Shown: piece by piece, positions 18,737 through 28,084 of the stretch
Layout of the letters: each line of letters begins with the position of its first letter
Numbering within the stretch: the stretch's first letter is position 1
Assembly (NCBI RefSeq): GCF_000002515.2
Contig: NC_006041.1
Location: 1,860,001 to 1,924,000 of the forward strand
From: Kluyveromyces lactis
Taxonomy: Eukaryota; Ascomycota; Saccharomycetes; Saccharomycetales; Saccharomycetaceae
Direction of reading: 5' to 3'
DNA length: 64,000 nt
Translations under genes and position numbers: made by a program
The notes under the pieces: generated by a model
The model's input: the letters and a program-made list of their open reading frames with translations, nothing else
The model's database searches: none
What the model was told of the DNA's origin: nothing

Positions 18737-21682
18737 TTAGTTTATGAATCTAACGAAAAGAGATATATCCCAGAAATCATCATCTATTATTTCTTGCAAA
18801 TAGAACCCGAAAATGACAACCAGGTATAATAATATTAAAATGCTTCCTTTGAAATAATTCGATTTCCCCTCTGCATATAAGTAAGTGAATAGAAACACTG
18901 ACACTACTGATGCAAGTAAATCCCATCTGGGAAACACCATCGGGAACATTCTATCTCTAATGCTAATTTGAGTCAAATCTTTACCCCAAACGTATAGCAT
19001 AGAGAATATGACTAAGGCTGGAATTTGTAACAAGCATACTTGCAATGCATAAGCACTACCGATTTCCATTGAAAGTGCAACATTACCATTGACTGCGAAA
19101 GAAATAGCATTTAAAAATTCTGTGGTATTAGGAACAAGAGCAAAAATGGTCAATCCCAAAAATTTTGGATTCACAGCTGGATATTGTTCGAGGACCTGAT
19201 CCACGCAATCTACTAATATTTCTGCAATAATGGCATACAAGAAAGTTGCGCCTAATAGAATACATGTTGATTTCGTTTTAGACCAATTTGGTGCGTCGTG
19301 GCCACTACTTTGATCACAATTATTGGTCGCTTTCGCTGCATTATTTGCTCCAGATGTGCTACTTGTGACACCAAGAATATTGGAATTGGTTTTATTTAAT
19401 GGAGCAAAGGAATTTTGGCTCATAGACATGCTAGTAGTCAGCTGACTTTGATCATTGTTCACATCTTTCGTTTCAGCAATCGGTAATTCCCAAATCAGTT
19501 TAGCGTGCGTTCTTAATGTGAACCACATACCGATAATATATTGAAGGAACAATGCAACCGTACAGAATAGTACAATGGGTCTAAGGATAGCAGAGTACAT
19601 TTTGTCAAACTTTAATTGAGGCTGTACAAAATGACATTTCTCTCCATTTTCATTGCAAAGTAAATCCCACTCACCATATATTTCATACAACACTGATGGA
19701 ATAAACATAACTACCATCGAGAAAATTAACATCGCGCAAGAAACACCGGCACTGGCGGGGTTATAACGCTGAGTTTTTCTTTTGAAAGCGCCACCACACA
19801 TGGACATACCAGGTAATAATAGAACGGCAGCTAGAATAGATCCAATCAATGAACCTTCCACTAGTAGACCTTTCTCTTGTTGAAGTGCGACACAGTATAA
19901 GAAAATCTCGACAATGGTGGAGAAAAACGCATTAATTACAGCTGCCACACCCATCGAACTCTGAGCTGAAATAGAAGCAACTGCTTGTCCGATGTAAAAT
20001 GCCAAAGGTATAATAGACAATAAACACAACATGAAAATAGTAGATCCATCAGTTAGCCAAGTGTCGATTTGCCAGATATTTTTAATTGCATAAAAGTCGA
20101 ATATGGTGAATATAACCAAGGCAATCAAGTTCATGACCATAACGTTAGTACCATCCACTGTGAATTTATAGTAGTGTAACCCAGCGCAACGGAAGGTGCA
20201 TAATAAGACATTTTGGCCTTTGATATCTTCGATTGGAGTGGTTGCCACTGCTGACGTAGCACTTTTTACGTCAATGATTCTCAAAGCCAAAGGATGTTTT
20301 CTGCAATGATACATTAAATTCCACAAGATATTACTCATTGGAATAGTGAATACAAACAACCAAGTTGTTAGGGACAGCAACATCACAACTGGTTGAACGA
20401 CAATGTGGAACATGAAATAAAAAATGAATCTGCCAATTGTCCATTTACCACGCCCAAATAGACGACGATGTAAATGTCCGTTTTCTTCGTCACTTTGATC
20501 GTCGTTTGTGTCAGTTCTCTCTGTAATTATAGGTATTGATCCATACGAATCTTGTCTATGGTTATTAATGTTGTTTCTTGCCGTGATTATGTTATTGCTG
20601 TTATTGCGAGTGGATGTGTCATTATTACTAATGTTGGCCCTGGCGTTTTGGCTGGAAGAAAAGTTATTCGAATTATTTGTGCTGGCATTATTATCATTGA
20701 TAGCTTGTGATTCATGAAAAAATAACCGATTGCTATAATTGGTAATCCATTTGTAGAATTGCTGGGCACTGATACCTTCGTCCTGATCTTCTACAAGATA
20801 TTGCGCATCTGATTTCATCAATACAATCTTTCCGAATGGCCAGAGTAAATAGCGTCCCAACCGATAAAACACTAAAGAATACTCGATCGCAGATCCAGTG
20901 AATCCTCCAAAGATCAATACTAAACATGAAGCCATTGTGAAAATCAAAAATAAAAACAGACCAACAGTGAAAGACCATATTAAATTAGTGATTTGAACAC
21001 CAAGGGTAATGTTTCTGATTTTTGTTTCATGGATATCCTCATCTGCAGCTTGCTGCACTGATCTTTTCTTCTTATAAAGAGCCGGTTTCCATATCCTAAT
21101 ACCAAACGGATGTGTTTTATTAATCGCTTCTTGTCTTTCTCGTAACGTATACGATTCAACAGAGCTAATGCTTCCTGTTTCGATATCCTGAATATTAGAA
21201 CTTTCACTGTCGTCATCAATAATCAAAGTGTCCAATGGATTCTCGTCATAGTCATTTTCGATATCATTTTTATTCTTTTTTTTACTGCTATTCGGTTCGT
21301 TATTATGAGATGCAGCGGTAATAGCATGCTTATTTCCATCATGGGTATTTCCACTATTCGATCCATCTCTTGCATCCTCATCGCCATCATAAGTATCACC
21401 ATTTTTTCTTTGCTCCTCTTGCAAAACCAGATGTCTGTCTCCATCATGAACTATTATCCTATCATTGTCTTCACTAACACTGAAACGCGAACCAATTCTG
21501 TGCAATGTGGGGTCCTGCTTCGAAGATAAAGTACCAACTCTTTTCAGCTTCAGTCCATCTTTCACTCCTTCTAAATAATGGTAATCGCGTTCTAACTCCT
21601 CGGCATCATCGTCTACAGAAAAGATCCGCTTCGTACCCTCTGAAGAATTACTCTTTACCGGTTTAATTGACTTTTTAGGCAT
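18737..21682 (-). CDS. VNX1: Vnx1, vacuolar low-affinity monovalent cation/H+ antiporter
   Basis: Member of the Ca2+/cation antiporter (CAX) superfamily that in S. cerevisiae exchanges Na+ or K+ for protons at the vacuolar membrane. The protein is 981 residues (S. cerevisiae YNL321W 908). A hydrophilic acidic N-terminus (about 1-230) leads to the family motif THPFGIRIWKPALYKKKRS and then about 13 hydrophobic spans. A cytosolic loop at about residues 315-400 is unusually rich in Asn and Ser. The two antiporter repeats carry NAFFSTIVEIFLYCVAL and PNTTEFLNAISFAVNGN, whose acidic residues sit in ion-binding helices in this family. Between the repeats is a second Asn/Ser-rich loop. Neighbouring KRE1 and YNL320W agree with the S. 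cerevisiae order. Confidence 0.94.
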   Translation of the reverse strand: MPKKSIKPVKSNSSEGTKRIFSVDDDAEELERDYHYLEGVKDGLKLKRVGTLSSKQDPTLHRIGSRFSVSEDNDRIIVHDGDRHLVLQEEQRKNGDTYDGDEDARDGSNSGNTHDGNKHAITAASHNNEPNSSKKKNKNDIENDYDENPLDTLIIDDDSESSNIQDIETGSISSVESYTLRERQEAINKTHPFGIRIWKPALYKKKRSVQQAADEDIHETKIRNITLGVQITNLIWSFTVGLFLFLIFTMASCLVLIFGGFTGSAIEYSLVFYRLGRYLLWPFGKIVLMKSDAQYLVEDQDEGISAQQFYKWITNYSNRLFFHESQAINDNNASTNNSNNFSSSQNARANISNNDTSTRNNSNNIITARNNINNHRQDSYGSIPIITERTDTNDDQSDEENGHLHRRLFGRGKWTIGRFIFYFMFHIVVQPVVMLLSLTTWLFVFTIPMSNILWNLMYHCRKHPLALRIIDVKSATSAVATTPIEDIKGQNVLLCTFRCAGLHYYKFTVDGTNVMVMNLIALVIFTIFDFYAIKNIWQIDTWLTDGSTIFMLCLLSIIPLAFYIGQAVASISAQSSMGVAAVINAFFSTIVEIFLYCVALQQEKGLLVEGSLIGSILAAVLLLPGMSMCGGAFKRKTQRYNPASAGVSCAMLIFSMVVMFIPSVLYEIYGEWDLLCNENGEKCHFVQPQLKFDKMYSAILRPIVLFCTVALFLQYIIGMWFTLRTHAKLIWELPIAETKDVNNDQSQLTTSMSMSQNSFAPLNKTNSNILGVTSSTSGANNAAKATNNCDQSSGHDAPNWSKTKSTCILLGATFLYAIIAEILVDCVDQVLEQYPAVNPKFLGLTIFALVPNTTEFLNAISFAVNGNVALSMEIGSAYALQVCLLQIPALVIFSMLYVWGKDLTQISIRDRMFPMVFPRWDLLASVVSVFLFTYLYAEGKSNYFKGSILILLYLVVIFGFYLQEIIDDDFWDISLFVRFIN

Positions 21683-22429
21683 CGATACTTCTTATTTCCA
21701 GATCCCAGGGGTTGAATCTTAACTATATTAGAGGAACTATATGAGTCCAGTTGCTAAATTAGAAATAAAGCTGACCAAAATTAAGGCAAAAATAAAGTAC
21801 AACGGTGCAAATTCTTTGACTTATTAATACGACGCCACAAATAACTGGTCCCTGACCTATTTCTTCGAAAGCTAAAATGGTACAAGACACATTAAATACA
21901 TCTTTTGATGTTTTTGAAGTCTGTAACTTCTTGATCTGTGTCAATTTTTGCCTGTTGAAAGGGGGATGAGGAAAATGTAAACACGGTCATTCTCCAGTCA
22001 CGTGAAATCTGGTCCCAAAACATGTATGGTCGTGTGACAAAGTGAGACAGCTATTGTTAGGCATCCATTGCAAAAAAGTAGTTGTATAACCCAGGGAATT
22101 ACGATGATCCTAGTTTGGGGCCAATATCGTTAATAGAACGCTGTATATCTATTGTTGTACGTGAAATAAGTCTTGTCTATCCTCAAAATTCATATTTCAG
22201 GCCGCCAAAAAACTATTTCGAGATTTCTGGCCGGTATTTTCAGAAACGTCAAATCTCGAAACTTACATTTCTTATGAATTTAAGCCACTAAATAAATAGT
22301 GGTTATTTATATATGAACTTGAACATTTTGCGAAGATTATTATTAAGTTGATGTAACTTTCTCTACCCTTTTGAAGGTTGAAAAGAGACAATATAAGTGG
22401 CCAGAAGTAGACTAGAAGCTAGCTTCACA
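21683..22429. promoter_or_regulatory. Divergent promoter, VNX1 / KRE1
   Basis: A 747-base spacer. It contains a palindromic TCACGTGA at 21998-22005 and TATA-like sequences near 22306-22312 (TTTATATA) and 22391-22396 upstream of KRE1. Short frames within it have no ATG or no protein-like content. No RNA gene is seen. Confidence 0.4.
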
Positions 22430-23215
22430 ATGAGATATACATTTACTGGATTACTACTTCTTTTGGTGGCTTCATTTGGTGTTGAGGCTCAGCTGATAAC
22501 ATCTACTCTTACATCAATCAATGTTGCTGGTGCCACTGTGACGCTTGTAACTGTTATTGATTCAGCTACAATAGCAGCAGCAGCAGCCGCTACTGCAGTT
22601 ACTACTACTACCCCTACGACAGCTGCCCTAGCAGCCGGTGCAACAACGGCATCGACATCCACTACCGGATCAACAACAACGACTACACCTGTGGCAGCAG
22701 CAGCAGCAGCTACCGATACCGATACGACGTCCGTTGCTACTACTACAGCTGCTGTCGTTGCTAATGCAGCTGACACTGCTTCATCAACCACAGCATCAAC
22801 CACATCTGCAGCAACAGCCGCAGCAGCTACAGGCACAAGACCAGATCCATCCACATCTATGACACCATTGCCAAGCGGTGTAGGTACTCCTATCGATTCA
22901 TATGTCACTTTAACTTTCGGAACCACTAGTACCACAACTAGTAAAAGACAACCAACCAGTATCTGGGTCACTAAGACAATAAGTGGTGTCACAACAGCTT
23001 TCGAGACTCCTTTCTATCAGAAATTCAGTAGCCAATACACGGCTGTGTCCTCTGCAAGTTCTGGTAGCGTTGGGCTAGGTACACTTTCTGGGACTGTTGG
23101 TGTTGTAAAATCTAAGATAGTAACCACTATTTCCGGTAATCATGCCGTTTACTTTGCTCAATCATCTGCTACTATGACTTCGATGATATTGACCGTGTTA
23201 ATGATGTTCATTTAA
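22430..23215 (+). CDS. KRE1: Kre1, GPI-anchored cell-wall glycoprotein for beta-1,6-glucan assembly
   Basis: In S. cerevisiae Kre1 (YNL322C, 313 residues) is a GPI-anchored Ser/Thr-rich protein needed for normal beta-1,6-glucan in the wall. Here 261 residues start at the ATG at 22430, which puts a clean signal peptide first (MRYTFTGLLLLLVASFGVEA). Residues about 45-145 are an Ala/Thr/Ser low-complexity stretch, probably heavily O-mannosylated and encoded by GCA/GCT/ACT-type repeats. A more conserved part follows (SIWVTKTISGVTTAFETPFY). The protein ends in a short hydrophobic tail (MTSMILTVLMMFI) fitting a GPI-attachment signal. Position next to VNX1 supports the call. The repeat tract may vary in length between strains. 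Confidence 0.88.
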   Translation: MRYTFTGLLLLLVASFGVEAQLITSTLTSINVAGATVTLVTVIDSATIAAAAAATAVTTTTPTTAALAAGATTASTSTTGSTTTTTPVAAAAAATDTDTTSVATTTAAVVANAADTASSTTASTTSAATAAAATGTRPDPSTSMTPLPSGVGTPIDSYVTLTFGTTSTTTSKRQPTSIWVTKTISGVTTAFETPFYQKFSSQYTAVSSASSGSVGLGTLSGTVGVVKSKIVTTISGNHAVYFAQSSATMTSMILTVLMMFI

Positions 23216-23451
23216 AAACCGGATCAAAATAAATTTGGAAAAGACATTTTATTGTTTTCCATGTAGTAGCATATCTCTTCAGATGATTCAAAGGTTTTAC
23301 TGGCATCTGATTTAGTACCAAACACTAGGGGTTATAAATTTTATAAATTGTTCACGTTATCATATAATAAATATGGATATACTTTAATTTACAAAACATT
23401 TGTCTATACATTTATTGAAGGATCTCTTATCATCCAGTTTCGTTGTCGATT

Positions 23452-24723
23452 CTAGCTGTATACTTTTTCAACGGCTTTTTCAAAAATGTTCAAACCTTTC
23501 TCCAACAAGTTGTCTTCAATGGTCAAAGCCGGAACAAATCTGACTGTTGTCTTACCAGCGGTAATAATCAAAAGACCACTGTCTCTAGCAGCATCAACAA
23601 TTTTTGCTGGTGCCTCGTCAAAATCGCAACCAATCATTAAACCCTTCCCTCTAATATCTTTGATATGCTCTGGGAAACGCTCTTGTAGCTTTCTCAAACG
23701 GTTAGTGATAATCTCACCCTTCTTATTAACTTCATCCAAGAATTTTTGTTCGGCAATGACGTTAACAACATAGTTACCGACAGCAGAACCCAATGGGTTA
23801 CCACCATAAGTGGTACCATGATCACCAACTTTTAGAATATCGTTTACCTTGTCATTGGTCACAGTAGCAGCGATAGGGAATCCATTACCAAGTGCCTTGG
23901 CTGTAGTGAAGATGTCTGGATGAGCCTCCTTTGGCAAGTATGAATGTGCCCATAACTTGCCTGAACGACCTAGACCACATTGGATTTCATCGTAAATGAC
24001 AATAATATCGTGATCCTCACAAATTTTCTTTAATCCAACTAAAGTGTCCAATGGGATTGGGAACACACCACCTTCACCTTGAATTGGTTCCACAATCAAC
24101 CCAGCAGTCTTTTCTTTCAAGCTAGAAACTTGTTGATCCAATTTGGTCAGCTCATCGTTAATATTTAAAAATTCCACTCCGGGAATCAAAGAACCAAATG
24201 GTTCACGATATTTTGGATTACTGGTAACAGACAAAGCACCCATGGTACGACCATGAAAAGAGTTTTGGAACGCAATTATACCTTGCTTCGATGGGCTTTT
24301 TAGGATACCGTATCTCTTGGCGAATTTCAATGCAGCTTCGTTGGCTTCGGTACCGGAATTACATAGAAAAACTCTGGATGCATCGTATTGACCACCAAAC
24401 GATTTAGTAGCTTCCACTAGATTTTCACTCAACTTCAGACATTCCTCATTATAGTACAAGTTAGAAGAATGGATCAGTTTCTTACTTTGTTTGTACATGA
24501 TCTCAGCCACTTCCGGATTGGCATGTCCCAAAGCAGTTACTGCGATACCAGCAGTGAAATCAATATATTCTTTATTGTTAACATCATCATAAAGAATGGC
24601 GTTCTTACCTCTAGTCAGAACCAAATGATTAGGTCTGGCATAAGTGGTTGCCTGGTATTTTTGTTTATCGACTAAAGATTGCAACAATCTTTTAGAAGTG
24701 TGTAATTGACGGATAACTCTCAT
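23452..24723 (-). CDS. ARG8: Acetylornithine aminotransferase, mitochondrial
   Basis: PLP-dependent transfer of the amino group from glutamate to N-acetylglutamate semialdehyde, giving N-acetylornithine: the fourth step of ornithine/arginine synthesis in the mitochondrial matrix. The 423 residues begin with a basic, Ser-rich presequence ([17 protein letters not shown]). Class III aminotransferase signatures are clear: [20 protein letters not shown] (phosphate binding), [43 protein letters not shown], and [12 protein letters not shown] with the Schiff-base Lys near residue 273. YOL140W in S. cerevisiae has the same length (423) and neighbours CDC33 and RTC1. A Gcn4-type site lies upstream (25154-25160). 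Confidence 0.97.
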
Positions 24724-25337
24724 TATTGGGTTAAAGTATGGAAGGAAGCCTTTTCGACCGGTTCAATTTGATTATCTAATGTAGCGTACAGGATGCAGGA
24801 TACTAAGCAGATTCCAAAGTCTAGTAACTAACACTGCAGTGCCCTTTATTATCTATTCAGATCAACTTACCGTTAAGTGATATGGTTAGCGATGAGATTT
24901 TTGAAGAAACTTCCTAAATGGAAATACTTCACATTGCAGTATATATAAAGAAAAAAACAGCTAACGGCATAGATGCACATAATGAGTGAGAAAGAACAAT
25001 ACAATAGAGTCCTGAAGATATGAATCAGAGGTGAAAACCAGGAACAATGAGCGATGCAAGCTTCATTGTATAAAGAGGTACCCTGTCAAGAGTGATCACG
25101 CATTGTGTGTCATATCCAGTGCCAATTGATGGTCTTGTGTTCGCTTTTTTTTATGAGTCACTCTTACTGATCTCTCAATAGGATGGTGCATCTTATCAAA
25201 AAATTGCTCTCTGATTAGGAATTAATTCCGTGTTCGAACCCCACTTGGACCACTTTTTGAAAAGACAATGATGCAATGTTAGCTATATGATAATATTAGT
25301 CCGTATCTATATAATGATGTGTTTAAAGGGTACCGGG
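24724..25337 (-). promoter_or_regulatory. ARG8 promoter region and synteny junction
   Basis: Holds the ARG8 upstream region and the 3' side of KEI1. TGAGTCA at 25154-25160 is a perfect Gcn4 core about 430 bases from the ARG8 start. To its right, GTTCGAAC followed by a T run (25233-25258) resembles a tRNA B box plus terminator, but no cloverleaf can be folded. The block related to S. cerevisiae YNL/YOL ends here and the YDR/YOR block begins, so a rearrangement breakpoint falls in this stretch. Confidence 0.4.
25154..25160. promoter_or_regulatory. Gcn4-type site upstream of ARG8
   Basis: The heptamer TGAGTCA is the core that Gcn4 binds in amino-acid biosynthesis promoters. ARG8 is a general-control target in S. 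cerevisiae. The distance to the ATG (about 430 bases) is rather long, so the functional assignment is an inference. Confidence 0.4.
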
Positions 25338-26109
25338 CTATAAGTATCTCTTGCATAGGTAGAAACACCATTTTTCGAATTTGTATCTCCATTTAAACAA
25401 AATGTTTCTGTTGTGTAGATTGACTTCTATATCGTTCTGATCGAATGTGAACTTCCCACTGCGCAATAGTTGTTGTTGGAATGCAATTATGATGAAATTG
25501 AAATAGAATCTGACTGCTAGTGGAACTAAAGTTAGCAATATGATGAGGAAAAATTCATAGCCGCTAGAAGCACTCTTAGAAGTATCTACTTTAGTTGAGA
25601 TCGTGGATGTGGTTCCCTCATGAGCTGGTCCAAGTGCGGTTCCCGCGCTCTTCAAGTCCGTAACGTCAGTGGAGCCCTCCTGGCTGAACCACACAGCAGT
25701 GAACCATAAGCAGTAAATGCAACTAACAATTGTGTCCACACTGAACACAAAAGTAACCGTGGACATTAAGAGGATATTGGGCTTATAAACTTGTCTTATT
25801 CCTGAAATGAATACCACTAGACAGAAAATTGACCAGATGTAAAAAGTCCATTGCACAAAGTCTAACGGGTGTCCAGTGAAAAGTGCAAGAACACCATACA
25901 TCCCGCTGAATTTGTTGAAGGTTAGCACACCAAGTGCAACCTCAACACCTATGTACAAGGGATAAGACAGGAATGTCTAAAGGGCAATGTCATCTGTTAG
26001 TACATATTACTGGTATCAAAAAAAAACCATGCATCAAACGATCATGTAAAAACGTCTTTCAACTGCGGTTAAATACCCAAAAGAAACATACTTGTGGCAA
26101 ATGAACCAT
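25338..26109 (-). CDS. KEI1: Kei1, Golgi subunit of inositol phosphorylceramide synthase (two exons)
   Basis: Kei1 is the regulatory partner of Aur1 in the Golgi and is needed for inositol phosphorylceramide synthesis; S. cerevisiae KEI1 (YDR367W, 221 residues) is processed by Kex2. The gene is spliced: exon 1 is 26092-26109 (six codons, MVHLPQ) and exon 2 is 25338-25976, giving 218 residues. Exon 2 alone has no N-terminal ATG, and its first residues (TFLSYPLYIGVEVALG) continue the homology exactly where S. cerevisiae reads LPK|SFLG. Four hydrophobic segments are visible, with conserved YGVLALFTGHPLDFVQWTFY and VRFYFNFIIIAFQQQLL. The intron has perfect yeast splice signals. It diverges from RIO1; in S. 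cerevisiae the two genes lie on chromosomes IV and XV. Confidence 0.92.
25977..26091 (-). other. KEI1 spliceosomal intron
   Basis: A 115-base intron on the minus strand. The donor GTATGT starts at 26091 and follows CAA; the branch point TACTAAC is at 25996-26002; the acceptor TTTAG ends at 25977, about 19 bases beyond the branch point. It interrupts between codons (phase 0) at the same place as the S. cerevisiae KEI1 intron judged from the protein alignment. Confidence 0.93.
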
Positions 26110-26451
26110 ATTTGATTGCTGCTGCATAGGAGTATAATAAGGACAAACCCTGACGTTAAAGCAAGTTGGTTTCTTCCACTTACACAGGTAGACCTTTCAA
26201 TTCATCTACTGAGCGTTTTAGAATGTTTACAACTATTTCCTCTATTGAAAAGCAATTCGCGATCCTGTCTAGAGCATCGTGAAAAAAAAACGTAGGAAAA
26301 AAAAAAGTACGCTACTTTACTTTAATGGTGTACAAGATGAGCGATGAGGTTGGAATAGTGGTTATTTACAGAACAATATACGCCGTTCAGCTCCTGTGTA
26401 TTGTCAAATTAGTAAATCAGAAAGCAGAAGTTATCTATAGTTGGACTACGA
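26110..26451. promoter_or_regulatory. Divergent promoter, KEI1 / RIO1
   Basis: A spacer of about 340 bases with A-tracts at 26282-26306 and two overlapping PAC-type elements: GATGAGC at 26336-26342 and GCGATGAG at 26341-26348, about 105 bases upstream of RIO1. PAC boxes mark ribosome-biogenesis genes in S. cerevisiae, consistent with Rio1 function. Confidence 0.55.
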
Positions 26452-28032
26452 ATGATGAATATTGACGATAAGCTGGAAAAACTGAATTTAGCCAACCGTG
26501 ATGAGCATGTCAACACTCAGATCCTAGAGAGGTATGCCAATAGCATCAAAACAGATGAGTTATCATTAACTAGGGGTAAAACCAGCAAAGATAAGGCGAA
26601 TAGGGCCACTGTAGAGAATGTTTTAGACCCACGTACGATGAGGTTTTTGAAATCCATGATGAACAGGGGAATATTATCAGCATTTAATGGTTGTTTGAGT
26701 ACAGGTAAAGAAGCAAACGTGTACCATGCGTTTGCTGGTAATCATGAGGAGAGACATCTGCTGGTAGAGGGACATGATGATACAATAGGAGCCCCACAAA
26801 ATATTGAATCAACAAAACAAAAAGCTCTAACTGCCGAATCTGAGGATGCCACATCCACTTCAACTGCCACTGATGAACCAAAAAATAAGAAGGAATACGC
26901 GGTGAAGATTTACAAGACATCTATCTTGGTTTTTAAGGATCGTGAAAGATACGTTGATGGTGAATTTAGATTCAGAAATTCGAGATCTCAACATAATCCT
27001 CGTAAGATGATCAAAATTTGGGCTGAAAAGGAATTTAGAAACTTGAAGAGAATATACCAAAGCGGTGTCATACCTTGTCCAAAACCAATAGAAGTTAGAT
27101 CAAACGTTTTAGTCATGGAATTTTTAAATAGAGGAGATGGTTTCGCATCTCCGAGGCTTAAAGATCATCCTTACAAAGATAGAGAAGAAATTAAACATTA
27201 CTACAATTTAATGATAGCGTACATGAGACTGTTATATCAGGTATGTCGCTTAGTTCATGCAGACTTGAGTGAGTATAATAGTATTGTACATGAGGATAAG
27301 CTTTATATTATTGATGTTTCGCAATCCGTACAACCAGAACATCCTATGTCTCTAGATTTCCTAAGAATGGATATTAAGAATGTTAACTCATATTTCCAAA
27401 AATTGGGAATTGACATTTTCCCTGAACGGGTGATCTTCCAGTTCATCATCAGTGAGGTCTTAGACAAATTCAAGGGTGATTACAGATCAAGCGATGATCT
27501 AGAAACATATGTTGCCGACAATTTACCTCTAAAGTTGACTGATGAAGACGAAGCTGAAGATGAAGTGTTCAGATCTTTACATTTGATAAGAAATTTGGGT
27601 GGTTTAGAGGAAAGAGATTTTGATAGATTCACTGATGGTAAATTTGACCTACTGAAATCATTAATTGCTAATGAAAACAGGAAATATTCCGAAAATTTCA
27701 CAGCATCGGAGCAATATGAACTCTCTTCTTCTGATGACGAGGAAGATGACGTAGATGGTGATGATCTCCCTAACCTCGTAACGGATATCAATGAAGATGA
27801 CATAGCTGGATCAGATGAAGATGATGATAGTGATGAAACTAACGATAGTTCTGATGGTGATGGATGGGTCTCCGATAAAGACACTCCACTGAAAGGAAAA
27901 AAGTACGAAGATAAAGATGCTAAAAAACAACGTAAGCAAGAAACAAAAGAGGCCAAACGTGAAAAGAGGAAGACCAAAGTAAAAAAACACGTTAAGAAAA
28001 AGCTCATTAACAAGACGAAAAGCAAGAAATGA
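26452..28032 (+). CDS. RIO1: Rio1 atypical protein kinase/ATPase, 40S maturation
   Basis: Cytoplasmic RIO-family kinase/ATPase needed for late 20S pre-rRNA processing and release of assembly factors from pre-40S particles. The 526 residues begin with a helical N-terminus and the highly conserved RATVENVLDPRTMRF. The kinase core has the ATP loop STGKEANVY near residue 82, EYAVKIYKTS with the ATP-contact Lys, the catalytic loop LVHADLSEYN near 268, and metal-binding IIDVSQSV near 286. The segment between the ATP loop and the VKIYKTS strand is about 25 residues longer than in S. cerevisiae. The C-terminus is an acidic region followed by a Lys-rich tail (KRKTKVKKHVKKKLI). It is convergent with RTC5 with about 50 bases between stop codons. 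S. cerevisiae Rio1 is 484 residues. Confidence 0.96.
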   Translation: MMNIDDKLEKLNLANRDEHVNTQILERYANSIKTDELSLTRGKTSKDKANRATVENVLDPRTMRFLKSMMNRGILSAFNGCLSTGKEANVYHAFAGNHEERHLLVEGHDDTIGAPQNIESTKQKALTAESEDATSTSTATDEPKNKKEYAVKIYKTSILVFKDRERYVDGEFRFRNSRSQHNPRKMIKIWAEKEFRNLKRIYQSGVIPCPKPIEVRSNVLVMEFLNRGDGFASPRLKDHPYKDREEIKHYYNLMIAYMRLLYQVCRLVHADLSEYNSIVHEDKLYIIDVSQSVQPEHPMSLDFLRMDIKNVNSYFQKLGIDIFPERVIFQFIISEVLDKFKGDYRSSDDLETYVADNLPLKLTDEDEAEDEVFRSLHLIRNLGGLEERDFDRFTDGKFDLLKSLIANENRKYSENFTASEQYELSSSDDEEDDVDGDDLPNLVTDINEDDIAGSDEDDDSDETNDSSDGDGWVSDKDTPLKGKKYEDKDAKKQRKQETKEAKREKRKTKVKKHVKKKLINKTKSKK

Positions 28033-28084
28033 TCAATTTAAAAATTCTATGCAATTTCAAATATTTAATATTTACTTAGCGATT

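Noticed and set aside
21998-22200. Centromere candidate (CDEI-like TCACGTGA)
   Set aside because: No very AT-rich CDEII of the right length and no CDEIII-like CCGAA core follows this or any other CACGTG in the window.
22489-22992. Long minus-strand frame of 167 codons
   Set aside because: It lies wholly antisense to the KRE1 repeat region; its Val/Ala-rich translation is an artefact of the triplet repeats.
25159-25258. Possible tRNA gene with B box GTTCGAACC and T-run terminator
   Set aside because: The sequence after the B box, TTGGACC, has no complementary acceptor strand at the right distance upstream, and no A box or anticodon arm can be folded. GTTCGAAC is a palindrome that can arise by chance. 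Kept only as a possible relic.
27480-28025. Minus-strand frame of 181 codons
   Set aside because: Antisense to the acidic and Lys-rich C-terminus of RIO1; the Ser/Leu-rich translation simply mirrors GAT/GAA codons.
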